The notes: generated by a model from the sequence alone, not told the origin. Counted from the stretch's first letter, positions 16,938-26,182 are shown. The stretch is DNA of 64,000 nucleotides from Parapontixanthobacter aurantiacus (GCF_009827635.1 NZ_WTYW01000001.1:1444001-1508000), one strand, 5' to 3'. Translations and numbers: made by a program.

Positions 16938-19225
16938 GGGACCAGTTCGCGCGCCCTCGCCGCAGCTTCCGCTTCCCCATCCGATACGTCCTTCGCGGCG
17001 GACCGGCGGCGGCGCGGCCGCGGATCGCCGTCATAGCGATAATAGTCGTAGCCGTAGTAAGCCGAATAACGGTTACCCGCCTTCGCCGGATCGAACTTTG
17101 TCAGAACGGCTCCGATCAGGACCGGGTGCATGGCGCGCAGGCGGCGGAGCGCCGTCTTCAACTGGCCGCTGCGACCGCGATCGGCTTCGACGACGAAGAT
17201 CGTGCCATCAACGAGTGCGGAAAGCATCGGAGCATCCGCCAAACCGAGAACGGGCGGGCTGTCGAGGATCACGACGTCATATTCTTCACCGGCCAAGTTC
17301 AGGATTTGCGCCATGCGCGGCGAGGACAGCAGTTCTGACGGGCTCGGCGGTATCGGCCCGGAAGTGACGAGATCGAAGCCATGCTCCGGCGCGGTGACGA
17401 TGGCGCTCGCGATCGGTTCTCGCGACGTCAGCAGATCGGTCAGTCCTCGCACATTCGCGAGGCCGGCAAGCCGATGCAGGGACGGGCGGCGCAAATCGGC
17501 ATCGATCAGCAAGGTCCGCATACCCATGCGGGCGAAGCCGACCGCCATGGCGACGCTCGTCGTGCTCTTGCCCTCTCCGGCCTGCGCGCTCGTCACCGCC
17601 ATCAATTTGGGCAGGCCTTCGCGAGTCGAATAAAGAAGCGCGCCGCGCATCGAGTTATGCGCTTCGGCGACCGGCGACTTGAAGTCCGCCAGTTCTTCGA
17701 GCGGGTTTTCGCGCTCCGAACGCGGGATGACTCCCAGAAGCGGCATTTCGAGCTTGCTCTCGATGTCTTCGGGAACGTGCACCACATCGTCCATCTGATC
17801 GCGCACGAAGACGATGCCGCCCGCGAGGAACAGCCCGAACAGCAACCCCAGTGAAAGGTTCGTCGTCAGGCTCGGCGAGGAACGCGCGCCGGGTATCGTC
17901 GCGCGGTCGATGATCGCGATATTGCTGCTCGCAATGCCGGCAGAGGCGTTGAGTTCGCGGAAGCGCTGCAACAGCCCCTCATAGATCGAGCGAGCGGTAT
18001 CGGCCTCGCGCGCGAGGGTGTTGTACCTGACGGAGCGGTCCTGCTCCGCCAGCGTCTCGCCCCGCAGCCGCGCGACCTGTCCGTTGAGTTTGCTCTCTGC
18101 GGTAACCGCCGCGCGGTAATCGCTGCGGATCGAATTGACGACATTACGCGCAGCCTCGTCGGTCTGCCTGGTGACTGCCGCAAGTTCCGTTTCCAGTCGG
18201 CCGATCGTCGGATGATCGGGCAGATAGCGACCACGCGCCGTCTGCAACTCGGCCTCTACATTCGATTGCCGCGTCATCAGCGCCTGCACGGTCGGGCTGG
18301 CAAGAACGGGTTGCGAGGAAAGCAGCGGCGCGTTGCGGACTGCCTGCCACCGCGCCTCGGCGGCGATCCGGTCCGCCTGTGCGCGAATGGCCGCGTCGTT
18401 GATCTGCAAGAGGCTCGAAGCCGTAACGGTCCCTGCCGCCGCCGCGCGGGGATCCGTTGCCAGCGCGTCGCGCGTCCTTATCAGACCCGCCGACTTGGCG
18501 TAATCGTTGAGGTCGTTTTCCGACTGTTCGAGATTTGCTCGCGCCTCCTCCAGCTGATCGGCGACGAAATTGCGTGCATAGGCGCTCGAATTGTAGCTTC
18601 TCTGGAGGTTCGCCTGGATGAATTCCTCGGCAAACGCGTTGGCGATGCGCGCCGACATCTCCGCATCGAGACTGGTGAAGCCGATCCGCGCGATGCGGGT
18701 CGAGGCGGGAAGATCGACTTCCAATCCCTCCTGCAGCAGGGGAATGACGGTCCCGCGTATGACGGGATCGACTGCCCCCGTCGAGCGAGCCGCACCCTCG
18801 GGCATCTCGCTGCCCATTGCGGCGTAGAAACGCGGATCGTCGTAGAGCGAGAGGGCGTTCGCCACGCGTTCGGCCAGGCCCTCGCTTTGCAGGACGTCGA
18901 GCTGCGTGTTCAGGAACCGGTCGACATCCCAGTCTGACACGGCCGTGAAGTTCGTCTCCAGTTCCTCGCCCAGAACCTCGTCGCGCTGATCGTTGATCTG
19001 GACCGTGGACACGGCGGTAAAGCGCGGGGTCGCCAGCATCGTCAGGACGAATGAAAGTGCAACACAGGCGACGAAGACGCCGAGGGCCAGCCACAAATGG
19101 CGGCGAATGGCGGCGAAGATGTAGCGCAAGTTGCGGCTGATGAAGTTCTCCCCTGCCGCCGGATAGGCCCCGAAATAAGGCGTAGCCGGAACCGAAGAAG
19201 GGGCGTTGAATGGCTGGGCGTTCAT
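16934..19225 (-). CDS. Polysaccharide co-polymerase fused to BY-kinase (Wzc/GumC-ExoP type)
   Basis: The 763-residue protein joins an N-terminal Wzz domain with two transmembrane helices (about 45-65 and 455-475) and a long periplasmic coiled coil to a cytoplasmic tyrosine autokinase. The kinase shows the Walker A motif SAQAGEGKST near residue 547, the A' motif LLIDADLRRP near 571, the Walker B segment VVILDSPP near 652, and a tyrosine cluster (RYSAYYGYDYYRY) at about 719-731. Phosphorylation of that cluster controls oligomerisation and polymer length. Four-base overlaps link it to wza upstream and the TPR gene downstream. Confidence 0.93.
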   Translation of the reverse strand: MNAQPFNAPSSVPATPYFGAYPAAGENFISRNLRYIFAAIRRHLWLALGVFVACVALSFVLTMLATPRFTAVSTVQINDQRDEVLGEELETNFTAVSDWDVDRFLNTQLDVLQSEGLAERVANALSLYDDPRFYAAMGSEMPEGAARSTGAVDPVIRGTVIPLLQEGLEVDLPASTRIARIGFTSLDAEMSARIANAFAEEFIQANLQRSYNSSAYARNFVADQLEEARANLEQSENDLNDYAKSAGLIRTRDALATDPRAAAAGTVTASSLLQINDAAIRAQADRIAAEARWQAVRNAPLLSSQPVLASPTVQALMTRQSNVEAELQTARGRYLPDHPTIGRLETELAAVTRQTDEAARNVVNSIRSDYRAAVTAESKLNGQVARLRGETLAEQDRSVRYNTLAREADTARSIYEGLLQRFRELNASAGIASSNIAIIDRATIPGARSSPSLTTNLSLGLLFGLFLAGGIVFVRDQMDDVVHVPEDIESKLEMPLLGVIPRSERENPLEELADFKSPVAEAHNSMRGALLYSTREGLPKLMAVTSAQAGEGKSTTSVAMAVGFARMGMRTLLIDADLRRPSLHRLAGLANVRGLTDLLTSREPIASAIVTAPEHGFDLVTSGPIPPSPSELLSSPRMAQILNLAGEEYDVVILDSPPVLGLADAPMLSALVDGTIFVVEADRGRSGQLKTALRRLRAMHPVLIGAVLTKFDPAKAGNRYSAYYGYDYYRYDGDPRPRRRRSAAKDVSDGEAEAAARARELVP

Positions 19226-19950
19226 ATCGGTCGCAACACTCCGAGGATTGGCGTCACTCTCAGCACGTCGCGCAAGGCAGCCCGGCGGGCGCTGTGACCC
19301 ACGACGACCACGTCGCCAGGTAGCAGCGCGAAATCAGGCATGCGGCCGGCCCTGATCGCCTTCACGTCGAACCGTCCGCCGAGGCGTTCGCCCTCGACGT
19401 TGCGAAAGACGAACACGTCGCCGAGCGCCGCGACTTCGGTCGGGCTGCGTGCCTGGGCCAATGCGATCAGGAGCGACTGACCCGGAGCATAGGGATAGTT
19501 GCCCGGCTGCTCTACTTCGCCCTCGACCGTGATGAAGGGTTCGCGCGCTTCCTCTACCGTTACGCTGACGCGCGGATCGCGCAGGTAACGTGCCCCATAG
19601 AGCGTCTCGATGCGCTCACCGAGTTCGCGTGCCGTCAGCCCCGCCGCAGCGACGTCGCCGATCAGCGGCAGCCCGATATTCCCCGAATTGTCGAGCAGCG
19701 TTTCCTCGACCGTAAGGTCCGGTTCGCCGAATACGTTGACGCTGACGGTGTCGCCCGGTTGCAGCGCATAGCCACTGGCGAAATCCACGGGTTCGACCGG
19801 GGTAGCGAGCGCGCTGTAGGCCGCCTCGCCGCTCGGTCCGACGGGTTCGTTCGCGCTCATGCACCCGGCAAGTGCCAGGGCGGCCCATGCCACAATGACG
19901 CCGCGTGCCACACCGCGCCATTCCAATGATAATGACCGACTAACCCTCAT
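19222..19950 (-). CDS. Polysaccharide export outer-membrane lipoprotein (Wza/GumB family)
   Basis: This 242-residue lipoprotein has a signal peptide ending in the lipobox LALAGC. A Poly_export domain follows (YALQPGDTVSVNVFGEPDLT, then GNIGLPLIGDV), then SLBB-type segments (VTVEGEVEQPGNYPYAPGQS and the following repeat). Wza-type proteins form the octameric export channel for capsule or exopolysaccharide and work with the Wzc protein encoded directly downstream. The start and stop overlap the neighbouring genes by four bases each. Confidence 0.9.
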   Translation of the reverse strand: MRVSRSLSLEWRGVARGVIVAWAALALAGCMSANEPVGPSGEAAYSALATPVEPVDFASGYALQPGDTVSVNVFGEPDLTVEETLLDNSGNIGLPLIGDVAAAGLTARELGERIETLYGARYLRDPRVSVTVEEAREPFITVEGEVEQPGNYPYAPGQSLLIALAQARSPTEVAALGDVFVFRNVEGERLGGRFDVKAIRAGRMPDFALLPGDVVVVGHSARRAALRDVLRVTPILGVLRPI

Positions 19951-21305
19951 CGACCGATCTCTTCATCCGACCCCTCGGCCAATGCCTCGCGGCGACCGAT
20001 CGAGAGGATCAATCCTGCCGCCAAAGCGCCGATACTCGCCAATGCCATAGTGCGAAACGGATAATCAACCATGCTGTGCAGTCCCATCAACAGCAATGAT
20101 CCGGCAGCGAGGAGCAGGATCGGTCGATCGAGCGGCGCCTTTTGCCAGGCGCGACGCAGGCTTCCGATCAGCAAGACGAGTATGGCGCTCACCAGCACGA
20201 TGCCGAACAAGCCTGCTTCCATCAGCAATTCGAGCCAGTCGTTATGCGCCCGGTTGGGGAAGGAGTAATCGACCGCGTCGAGTCGCTCATAAGGCAGGAA
20301 GGCTGGCTGGAACGTCCCGATCCCGCTTCCCCACGGCCAGTATGCGAGCATGGCTTGCCATGCGTCGCACCACAACAACGACCGAAGGTCCCCGTCCCCA
20401 GTAAAGCGCGCCAGAATGTCGCCGCCGCGCCCCCATCCTATGATAATTACGAAAACGAGGCTTAACGTCAGCACGATAGATACGGTAAAACCGCGCCGCC
20501 TTGTCGCCGGATAGGCTTCAGCGAGGATCGCTACGTGCAAGGGAAGAGCGACCGCTAGGAGCAGGATGCCGGCACGCGACCCCGTTAACAAGGCAGCCGC
20601 CAGTAGTACTCCCTGGACCGCCACAAATCCCGCCACCCCTCGCGCGCCAAAACGCGCTTGCGCAAAAATCGCACTCGCTGCGAGGCTGCTGATCAGGAAG
20701 AAATCGACCGCCGCGTTGCGATTGGCGAAACTTCCCGTGATCCAGCCGAGATGGGTCTCGGAGTAAAAGCGGAAGGCGCGGTCGTCCGTCGCAAGCTGCA
20801 ACGTTCCGAGCACCGCCATCGCTATGCCGCTCAAGACGACGACCAGCAGCAACTTGCGTTGATAAACCGTCGGAAGGATCGTAACGGCTATCATCAGGAG
20901 GATGGGAGGAATTATCGCGAGAAAGCTCGCCAGGGTTCGCGCCGGTGCGATCGTCCAGGGGCGCCAGTCGCCCTCGGCCCCAATCTGCGTAAGAATGTCC
21001 TGCTCGATTGCTCGGCCCGGCAAAGCCTGCCAGACCGATGGAGGGAGCGGAACGAGCTGGACGAGCGGAAGGACGAGAACCCCACCCGCGATCAGCCATG
21101 CTTCTTTCGGAACGCGGCGCGCATCATCAAACCCCGGGCGAAGCGCCAGAAAGACGAGCACCAGCACCACCGCGATGCCTTGCAAAACAACTTCTGAAGC
21201 GGGATTGGGCGTGCCGCCACCGCCGAGCCAGATCGCAGCGAAGAGATAGGCTGCGACGCACCATGCGAGTTGACGCGACCCGTCCCTGATCCCACCCTTG
21301 TTCAT
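19947..21305 (-). CDS. O-antigen ligase / polymerase family membrane protein (Wzy_C)
   Basis: About 452 residues with roughly 11-12 transmembrane helices and a large periplasmic loop. The segment IGTFQPAFLPYERLDAVDYSFPNRAHN matches the Wzy_C domain, with an AHNDWLELLMEAG motif typical of WaaL/Wzy-type enzymes. It either polymerises the exopolysaccharide repeat unit or ligates it to an acceptor in the periplasm. I chose the ATG at 21305; the frame extends ten codons further to 21335 without a ribosome site. It is the first gene of the four-gene export operon. Confidence 0.83.
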   Translation of the reverse strand: MNKGGIRDGSRQLAWCVAAYLFAAIWLGGGGTPNPASEVVLQGIAVVLVLVFLALRPGFDDARRVPKEAWLIAGGVLVLPLVQLVPLPPSVWQALPGRAIEQDILTQIGAEGDWRPWTIAPARTLASFLAIIPPILLMIAVTILPTVYQRKLLLVVVLSGIAMAVLGTLQLATDDRAFRFYSETHLGWITGSFANRNAAVDFFLISSLAASAIFAQARFGARGVAGFVAVQGVLLAAALLTGSRAGILLLAVALPLHVAILAEAYPATRRRGFTVSIVLTLSLVFVIIIGWGRGGDILARFTGDGDLRSLLWCDAWQAMLAYWPWGSGIGTFQPAFLPYERLDAVDYSFPNRAHNDWLELLMEAGLFGIVLVSAILVLLIGSLRRAWQKAPLDRPILLLAAGSLLLMGLHSMVDYPFRTMALASIGALAAGLILSIGRREALAEGSDEEIGR

Positions 21306-21341
21306 GCAGTCCAGCTTACGCGCGCCGGCGCGCAACTAAAA

Positions 21342-22505
21342 CTACATGGAGCGGGCGATCAACATCTTCATGATCTCGTTCGATCCGCCGAAAATCCGGG
21401 CAATCCGGGTATCGCGATACATGCGAGCGATAGGATAGTCGTTGATGTAGCCCGAACCGCCGTGAAGCTGCAGGCACTTGTCGACCACCTCGCTCTGCAA
21501 TTCGGTAACCCAGTATTTCGCCATGCTCGCGGTCGGAACGTCGAGCTTTCCGTCCAGCAGCTTGGCGATGCAATCGTTCACGAACACACGGGCAGCCGTG
21601 CCCTTCGCTTTCAGATCGGCAAGGACGAACTGGGTGTTCTGAAAGTCCCAGACGGTCTGGCCGAATGCCTTGCGCTGCTTCACGAACTCGACCGTCGTGT
21701 CGAGTGCACGCTCGATGCCGTCCATTGCCTGAACCGCGATGATCAGCCGCTCCTGCGGCAACTCGCCCATCAGCTGGTAGAAGCCCTTGCCCTCGACCCC
21801 GCCGAGGATCGCATCGCCCGGCACGAAAACGTCGTCGAAGAACAGCTCGGACGTGTCCTGCGCATCGAGCCCGATCTTGTCGAGCTTCTTGCCGCGTTCG
21901 AAACCTTCGGCGCCTTCGGTTTCCATGAGAACGAGACTGATGCCCTTGTGCCCTTCCTTGGGATCGGTCTTCGCGACGACGATCACGAAATCCGCGATCT
22001 GGCCGTTGGAGATATAGGTCTTGGAGCCATTCAGCCGATAGCCGTTGCCGTCCTTCAAGGCGGTCGTCGTGATGCTTTGCAGGTCGGAGCCTGCGCCCGG
22101 TTCGCTCATCGCGATGGCGCTGACGAGTTCGCCCGATACGAGGCGCGGAAGATACTTCTTCTTCTGCTCCTCCGTACCGTGGCGGACGAGATAGGGCAGG
22201 ATGATGACGTTGTGCAGGCTCGCCGCGAACCCTTCGACACCATGCTTTGCCTGCTGGTCGATGACGACGAGATCGTGCCGGAAATCGCCCCCGTGGCCGC
22301 CATACTCCTCCGGCACGGAAACGCCGAGGAGCCCGGCCTCGCCGGCCTCGCTCCAGAATTCGCGTTCGACCTGCCCGTCTTCGCGCCACTTGGCGACGCG
22401 CTTTTGCGGCGCGTGCTGCTCGTAGAACTTGCCCACGGCGTCGGCAAAGATCGAGATTTCCTCGTCTTCCATGAATTCCGGCCGGGAAACGTCGATTACG
22501 GGCAT
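21342..22505 (-). CDS. Acyl-CoA dehydrogenase, long-chain/isovaleryl type
   Basis: The 387-residue protein has the flavin segments AMSEPGAGSDLQS and YISNGQIADFVIVVAKT and the C-terminal RIFGGSNEIMK. The C-terminal glutamate used by medium-chain enzymes (YEGTS) is glycine here. Instead GELPQERLIIA carries a glutamate at E252, the position used as catalytic base by long-chain and isovaleryl-CoA dehydrogenases. The ATG at 22505 follows GAGAGGA. It lies 46 bases downstream of an enoyl-CoA hydratase gene, so both act in beta-oxidation or branched-chain breakdown. Confidence 0.88.
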   Translation of the reverse strand: MPVIDVSRPEFMEDEEISIFADAVGKFYEQHAPQKRVAKWREDGQVEREFWSEAGEAGLLGVSVPEEYGGHGGDFRHDLVVIDQQAKHGVEGFAASLHNVIILPYLVRHGTEEQKKKYLPRLVSGELVSAIAMSEPGAGSDLQSITTTALKDGNGYRLNGSKTYISNGQIADFVIVVAKTDPKEGHKGISLVLMETEGAEGFERGKKLDKIGLDAQDTSELFFDDVFVPGDAILGGVEGKGFYQLMGELPQERLIIAVQAMDGIERALDTTVEFVKQRKAFGQTVWDFQNTQFVLADLKAKGTAARVFVNDCIAKLLDGKLDVPTASMAKYWVTELQSEVVDKCLQLHGGSGYINDYPIARMYRDTRIARIFGGSNEIMKMLIARSM

Positions 22506-22551
22506 TTGCTCTTCATCCTCTCGTCTTTGTTTATTGAGTTGCTCGAGGCGC

Positions 22552-23310
22552 CTACTTGCCTTTCCAGTTGGGCTTGCGCTTCTCGGCAAAGGCTGCTGCG
22601 CCTTCGCGCGCATCTTCGCTCATGAACACCTTGGGCACGATCTGCGCCTGCCGGTCCCACCGTTCGTCACGGTTCCAGCCCCGCGATTCCTCGATGACCT
22701 GTTTCGAAACCTGTACGGCGAGCGGGCCATTCTCGTTGATCGTGCGTGCAAGTTCCATCGCCGCGGTCAAGGCCTGGCCTTCGCAGACGCGGTTGACCAG
22801 ACCGATCTCGAAGGCGCGCTGCGCATCGATGAAATCGCCGGTCAGGGCCAGTTCCATGGCGATCTTGTGCGGAATGAGGTCGGGCAGCATCATCAGCCCT
22901 CCGGCGGCGGCAGCAAGGCCGCGCTTGACCTCCGGGATACCGAACTTCGCGCCGCTATTGGCGACTACCAGATCGCAGGCGATCATCAGTTCAAGACCGC
23001 CCGCCAGCGCATATCCGTCGACTGCCGCGATCAGCGGTTTCTTCGGCGGCTGCTGAACCAGTCCGCCGAAGCCGCGACCTTCGACGACCGGGCTCTCGCC
23101 GCGAAGGAAACCCTTGAGGTCCATGCCCGAGCAGAACGTTCCGCCAGCGCCGGTTATGATGCCGACCCGCAGCGCATCATCGCTGTCGAGCCGGTCGAGT
23201 GCCTCTGCGATCGCTTCGGCAGCGGCCTTGGTCATCGCGTTCTTCGCTTCTGGACGGTCGATCGTGATGACCAGTATTCCGTCTTCATCGCGCGTCGTAA
23301 CGTCACTCAT
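22552..23310 (-). CDS. Enoyl-CoA hydratase/isomerase family (crotonase) protein
   Basis: The 252-residue crotonase opens with VTTRDEDGILVITIDRPEAK and shows the oxyanion-hole segments GTFCSGMDLKGF and ALAGGLELMIACD, then GIPEVKRGLAAAAGG with a conserved glutamate. It should hydrate or isomerise an enoyl-CoA; crotonase subfamilies are hard to separate by eye. The ATG at 23310 has GGGG six bases upstream; in-frame ATGs at 23316 and 23322 are alternatives. The acyl-CoA dehydrogenase gene follows. Confidence 0.85.
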   Translation of the reverse strand: MSDVTTRDEDGILVITIDRPEAKNAMTKAAAEAIAEALDRLDSDDALRVGIITGAGGTFCSGMDLKGFLRGESPVVEGRGFGGLVQQPPKKPLIAAVDGYALAGGLELMIACDLVVANSGAKFGIPEVKRGLAAAAGGLMMLPDLIPHKIAMELALTGDFIDAQRAFEIGLVNRVCEGQALTAAMELARTINENGPLAVQVSKQVIEESRGWNRDERWDRQAQIVPKVFMSEDAREGAAAFAEKRKPNWKGK

Positions 23311-23478
23311 CGGCATCCCCATTTCAATTTGCAACCGAACATGCCCGCTCGATTGCGGCATGGCAAGCCCTCCTCATCGCTCGTCGGTGACACCGAGATG
23401 CGCCCGATCGCGCGCGCGATTGCCAAGCAGCGACGGCAAAGCTAGGCGGTGGCCTCAGCAATAACGAAAGCCACCGCC

Positions 23479-23494
23479 GGGAGCCCCGACCATC
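23479..23494 (+). promoter_or_regulatory. Ribosome-binding site followed by a putative non-canonical ATC start
   Basis: GGGAG at 23479-23483 lies eight bases before ATC at 23492-23494, the first plausible initiation point of the hydrolase/flavin-reductase frame. That frame is closed by TAA at 23462-23464 and contains no ATG, GTG or TTG until TTG at 23756, well inside the hydrolase domain. One C-to-G change would give ATG GCA GAG, a normal start. Confidence 0.45.
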
Positions 23495-24625
23495 GCAGAG
23501 ACCCATTTCGAAGGATTTGGCGGCGTCAGACTGTCGGCGGACGAATGGGGAACCCGCCATTCGCCCACGGTCCTCTTTCTGCCCGACATCGGCCAGGTTC
23601 GCGGGATCTGGCACGACGCCGCCGCCGCGCTCGCGGGGGCCGGACGCCATGTCATTGCCGTCGATCTGCGCGGTTCAGGCGCAAGCGAGGAACCGGGCGA
23701 CCGGCGCTATGATGCGGACGCATTCATCGGCGACCTCTATGCCGTCCTCGGCCAGTTGTCGTCCCGCCCAGTCGTCGTCGGAGCGGGCCGTTCCGCACGT
23801 CTTGCCGCGATCGCCTTGGGAGAAGCTGGTCCGGACCTCGCCAGCGGCCTCGTCCTCGTCGAACGATATGGCGCTTATTCGTCTTCCGTCCCGGACGATG
23901 CGCCAGCGAGCGGCGCGCTGGACGAGCGCACGAGACAGGCTCTCGAACGTATCACGACGCCTATCCTGCAGGTAAGCGCGAATGACAGCGAGGCACGGTT
24001 CGACCGATTTGCTTCCGCCAGAACGGATATCGAGGCGGAAGCCATGCTCGCCCCCTCGCATCCCGATCACGAAGAGCACTTCCACGCTATGCTGGTCGAG
24101 TTTCTGGAGCGGCGCGTTCCGCGGACGGCGGACGAATATGTGACCGGTGTCGATCCGCGTACCTTGCGCGATGCGCTGGGCACTTTCGCGACCGGAGTGA
24201 CGATCGTGACGGCGACTGCCCCCGACGGCAGCCATGTCGGGCTGACCGCGAACAGCTTCACGTCGGTCAGCCTCGATCCGCCCCTCCTGCTCGTCTGTCC
24301 GGCACGCAATGCCGGGTCGATGGCCGCGCTGGAGCAGGCGGAACATTTTGCCGTCAACGTCCTTCATATCGGGCAGCAGTCGGTCTCGAACCTGTTTGCG
24401 ATGAAGGGCGAGGACCGGTTCGCGGAAACCGAGTTCGAATTGTGGGACCGGGGCGTTCCGATCCTCGACAACGCCCTCGCCAATTTCGAATGTCGCAAAT
24501 ATGCCGAGTATGACGGAGGCGATCACGTCATCCTGGTGGGCGAGGTCGAACGGGTTCGCTATGCGCCGCAGCGCGACCCGCTGCTCTATTTCAGGGGCAA
24601 GTATCGCAGGCTTCATTTCGGATGA
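23492..24625 (+). CDS. Degenerate alpha/beta-hydrolase domain fused to a flavin reductase
   Basis: From ATC 23492 the frame encodes about 377 residues. Residues 5-190 resemble an alpha/beta-hydrolase (HVIAVDLRGSGASEEPG, a terminal histidine region and FLERR). The oxyanion loop reads LPDIGQ, and the nucleophile elbow reads GAGRSA at 97-102 where GxSxG is expected, so the catalytic serine seems lost. Residues about 215-375 are a flavin reductase domain (LGTFATGVTIVTA, GLTANSFTSVSLDPP, GSMAALEQAEHFAVNVL), which reduces FMN/FAD or supplies flavin to a monooxygenase. The next gene overlaps by four bases. The start is unusual; TTG 23756 would cut the hydrolase in half. Confidence 0.68.
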   Translation: MAETHFEGFGGVRLSADEWGTRHSPTVLFLPDIGQVRGIWHDAAAALAGAGRHVIAVDLRGSGASEEPGDRRYDADAFIGDLYAVLGQLSSRPVVVGAGRSARLAAIALGEAGPDLASGLVLVERYGAYSSSVPDDAPASGALDERTRQALERITTPILQVSANDSEARFDRFASARTDIEAEAMLAPSHPDHEEHFHAMLVEFLERRVPRTADEYVTGVDPRTLRDALGTFATGVTIVTATAPDGSHVGLTANSFTSVSLDPPLLLVCPARNAGSMAALEQAEHFAVNVLHIGQQSVSNLFAMKGEDRFAETEFELWDRGVPILDNALANFECRKYAEYDGGDHVILVGEVERVRYAPQRDPLLYFRGKYRRLHFG

Positions 24626-26154
24626 GCTTGCCGCAGCCGGAGCGCATCCCGGTGCTGGTCGGGGTGGGACAGATAAACGATCGCCCCGCCCGCAATGCCG
24701 AGGGACTGAACGCGCGCGAACTGATGATCGCGGCACTGCAAGAGGCGGAACGCGATGCGGGCGGCGGCTGGCTCGCTCAATGCGACCGCCTTGCGCTGGT
24801 GACGCAGTGGTCGTTCCGGCAGCTCAATCCCGTAGCAAAAGAGGTTGCCGAAGCCATCGGAGCCAGACCCGCAACGCTTTACGAAAGCGGGATGCCGAAA
24901 GGCGACAGCCCGATGCGCCTGCTGAACGAAGCGGCGAACGCCATCGGCGCTGGCGAAGCGCGCATTGCCGCGATCGCGGGAGGCGAAGCGTTGCGCACGG
25001 CGGCAGCACTCGCACGCGAGGGCAAGGGGCCGAGCAACCCTTTCGCAAAATCCGAGGATGGAGGCGAGCAGCCGCTGAATTCGGATTCCCCGCGGCCCGA
25101 GCGTCCTTTCGCGCATCGCTACGGTCTCGTCATGCCGGCCGACGTTTATCCGCTTTACGAGAATGCGGGACGCGCCGCCTACGGGCAGACGCTGGCCGAG
25201 GGTCAGGCGGAAAGCGGCACGCTATGGTCGAAGATGTCGCAGGTCGCCGCGGACAACGAACAGGCTTGGCTGCGAGAAAGCCTGACGCACGAGGAGATCA
25301 TCCGCCCGTCAGCATCCAATCGCCGCATGGCATTTCCCTATACCAAGTTCCTCGTCGCCAATGCCGCGGTCAATCAGGGGGCGGCGATGATCGTTACGAG
25401 CTTGGCCGAAGCGCGGCGGCGCAACATTCCGGAAAAGCGCATCATCCATATTGGGCTGGGTGCCGCGGCACATGAGGCCGACGACTATCTCAAGCGCGAC
25501 AGCTATGCGGCGTCGGCAGGAATGAAGGTTACTCTGGAGCGGGTGCCCGCGCTGAACGGGCTCGCTGCGAAAGACCTCGATCACGTCGAACTCTACAGCT
25601 GCTTTCCCTGCGTTCCGAAAATGGCGAGACGGGTCCTTGGCTTCGATGAAGAAAGACCTATCACCGTTTTCGGCGGTCTCACCTTCGGCGGCGCTCCGAT
25701 CGGCAATTACATGAGCCATGCCGCAGCCAGCATGACCGACTTGCTTCGCCGGGAAGGCGGAACCGGATTGCTGTTCGCGAATGGCGGTTACGCCACTCAC
25801 AACCATGCGATCGTCCTTTCCGCAGAACCCCTGCTCGCCGCCAGTTTCCCGCAGAATTTCGACTTTCAGGCGGAGGCCGACGCACTCCGCGGCGAAATAC
25901 CGGAACTGAACGAAGATTACGCAGGACCGGCAGTCATTGAGACTTACACCGTCCTCTACGACCGAAGCGGGGCGGTCGAGCACGGCATCATCGTCGCTCG
26001 CACCAACGACGGCAGGCGAACGCTGGCCATCGTCCCGGCGAACGATGAAACGATGATCGCTTTTCTGACCGAGGGGAACCACGAGCCGGTCGGCACAGGA
26101 GGAACGATCATCGCCGGCGGCGCAGACGGATTGCAACGCTGGGTCATGGCCTGA
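24622..26154 (+). CDS. Thiolase-like acetyl-CoA acetyltransferase family protein (TLP1-type)
   Basis: The 510-residue protein has the thiolase fold signature (ERIPVLVGVGQINDRP, NAAVNQGAAMIVTS, GGLTFGGAPIGNYMSHAAASM, NGGYATHNHAIVLS) and about 100 extra C-terminal residues of the thiolase-like OB-fold type. I see no cysteine at the usual acylation position near residue 90 nor in the C-terminal CxG motif, which reads ANGGYATHNHA. Catalysis may therefore differ from classic thiolases. It overlaps the flavin-reductase fusion by four bases and lies in a cluster of acyl-CoA genes. Confidence 0.77.
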   Translation: MSLPQPERIPVLVGVGQINDRPARNAEGLNARELMIAALQEAERDAGGGWLAQCDRLALVTQWSFRQLNPVAKEVAEAIGARPATLYESGMPKGDSPMRLLNEAANAIGAGEARIAAIAGGEALRTAAALAREGKGPSNPFAKSEDGGEQPLNSDSPRPERPFAHRYGLVMPADVYPLYENAGRAAYGQTLAEGQAESGTLWSKMSQVAADNEQAWLRESLTHEEIIRPSASNRRMAFPYTKFLVANAAVNQGAAMIVTSLAEARRRNIPEKRIIHIGLGAAAHEADDYLKRDSYAASAGMKVTLERVPALNGLAAKDLDHVELYSCFPCVPKMARRVLGFDEERPITVFGGLTFGGAPIGNYMSHAAASMTDLLRREGGTGLLFANGGYATHNHAIVLSAEPLLAASFPQNFDFQAEADALRGEIPELNEDYAGPAVIETYTVLYDRSGAVEHGIIVARTNDGRRTLAIVPANDETMIAFLTEGNHEPVGTGGTIIAGGADGLQRWVMA

Positions 26155-26182
26155 TCGCGATTGCTTTGCGCGCGGTCGCAAA

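Noticed and set aside
21270-22625. A 451-codon open frame on the plus strand opposite the acyl-CoA dehydrogenase.
   Set aside because: It is a shadow of the dehydrogenase codons; the translated sequence is not like any family, while the minus strand encodes a full enzyme.
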